A DNA stretch of 6,048 nucleotides from the NCBI GenBank assembly GCA_029067255.1, contig JAIEEW010000137.1, forward strand, positions 1-6,048, read 5' to 3'. Positions 5,738-6,048 of this stretch are shown here, piece after piece (position 1 is the first letter of the stretch; every line of letters begins with the position of its first letter). A program made the position numbers and the translations under genes. The notes beneath the pieces are model-generated. The model searched no databases. It was not told the origin of the DNA and saw only the letters and a program-made list of their open reading frames with translations. This stretch comes from Clostridia bacterium (GTDB lineage: Bacteria; Bacillota; Clostridia; Christensenellales; UBA3700).

Positions 5738-6048
5738 TTATCTGCGATAGACGCAGTCTGTATTCTTGCAAGCGGCGCATTTCGAACCGCAAGCGCGTTC
5801 GCTCTTTTCTCCGTTTTCTTTCACGCCTATAACGGCGGTAACGGTTTTTTGGGGAGTGAGCATAAAACTCTCTTCGTTCATAAACACGCCGATCCTTTTT
5901 GAAAGTTCCAGCGCGTTGACGAAATCCTTTTGTTGAGATAACGGAAAATCTCCGTAACCGCATGAAAATCTCGAAGTGAGCATTTTATCGCAGTTGGCTT
6001 GAAGTTCGTCGCAAAGATCGTCGCAGTAACTTTCTATCGCGCATATAC
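5738..6048 (-). CDS. B12-dependent methionine synthase activation protein, C-terminal part
   Basis: This is the last 102 residues of a free-standing MetH reactivation domain; the 5' part lies beyond the window. The frame is open through 6048, so the ATG at 5983 is internal. Visible is the AdoMet-site motif R-x-x-x-G-Y (RFSCGY, residues 26-31 of the visible part), then 'GDFPLSQQ' and 'FMLTPQKTVTAVIGV', which match the activation domain of MetH. In E. coli this domain binds AdoMet and, with reduced flavodoxin, remethylates oxidised cob(II)alamin; here it would do so in trans. The tail carries four cysteines spaced C-x3-C-x2-C-x4-C (coding 5753-5791), possibly a metal or Fe-S site. Nine cysteines in 102 residues is high. 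The gene ends 23 bases before metH, so they are surely one operon, and a B12 riboswitch may lie upstream outside the window. Confidence 0.9.
   Translation of the reverse strand, partial: ICAIESYCDDLCDELQANCDKMLTSRFSCGYGDFPLSQQKDFVNALELSKRIGVFMNEESFMLTPQKTVTAVIGVKENGEKSERACGSKCAACKNTDCVYRR

Noticed and set aside
5715..5963. An 83-residue N-terminal extension of metH, rich in arginine
   Set aside because: It is the activation-protein gene read in another frame; the MetH family N-terminus and the SD both point to 5714.

Overview
The window looks like ordinary chromosomal DNA from a low-to-moderate-GC Firmicute, most likely a clostridial or gut-type lineage. The evidence is strong purine-rich Shine-Dalgarno sites, the standard code with TGA used as a stop, a BcrA-type ABC transporter next to a sensor-less histidine kinase, and a methionine synthase whose reactivation domain is a separate gene. 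Lineage is inferred from family resemblance only; there is no rRNA or other marker here.

Left half, + strand. Positions 1-1245 hold the end of an ABC transporter ATPase, overlapping by 8 bases with a six-helix ABC-2 permease. A 231-base gap with strong secondary-structure potential follows (a GC-rich hairpin, then a long imperfect inverted repeat ending at a T run). Next comes a histidine kinase (1477-2400) of a Firmicute family usually found beside such transporters. No response regulator lies in the window; it may be encoded upstream of position 1. The probable scheme is an exporter for a peptide or other toxic compound with its linked signalling kinase, but the substrate cannot be read from sequence.

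Middle. A 218-base AT-rich gap (2401-2618) holds a hairpin after the kinase and a 12-of-13 inverted repeat just before a small XRE-type regulator (2619-2843). That gene has no visible ribosome-binding site. It converges on a MutT-like NUDIX hydrolase on the - strand (2848-3249), with only 4 bases between the stop codons.

Right half, - strand. Reading leftwards from the window edge: the end of a B12-dependent methionine synthase activation protein (cut at 6048), then metH (5714 to 3339) 23 bases downstream, then an 89-base gap and the NUDIX gene. Together the activation protein and MetH make up the four modules that are one polypeptide in E. coli MetH: homocysteine, folate and cobalamin modules in one gene, the AdoMet-binding reactivation module in the other.

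I found no mobile element gene, CRISPR array, tRNA or rRNA, and no convincing novel protein system. The best leads are the structured 1265-1433 gap, the Cys cluster at the end of the activation protein, and the SD-less regulator with its inverted repeat.
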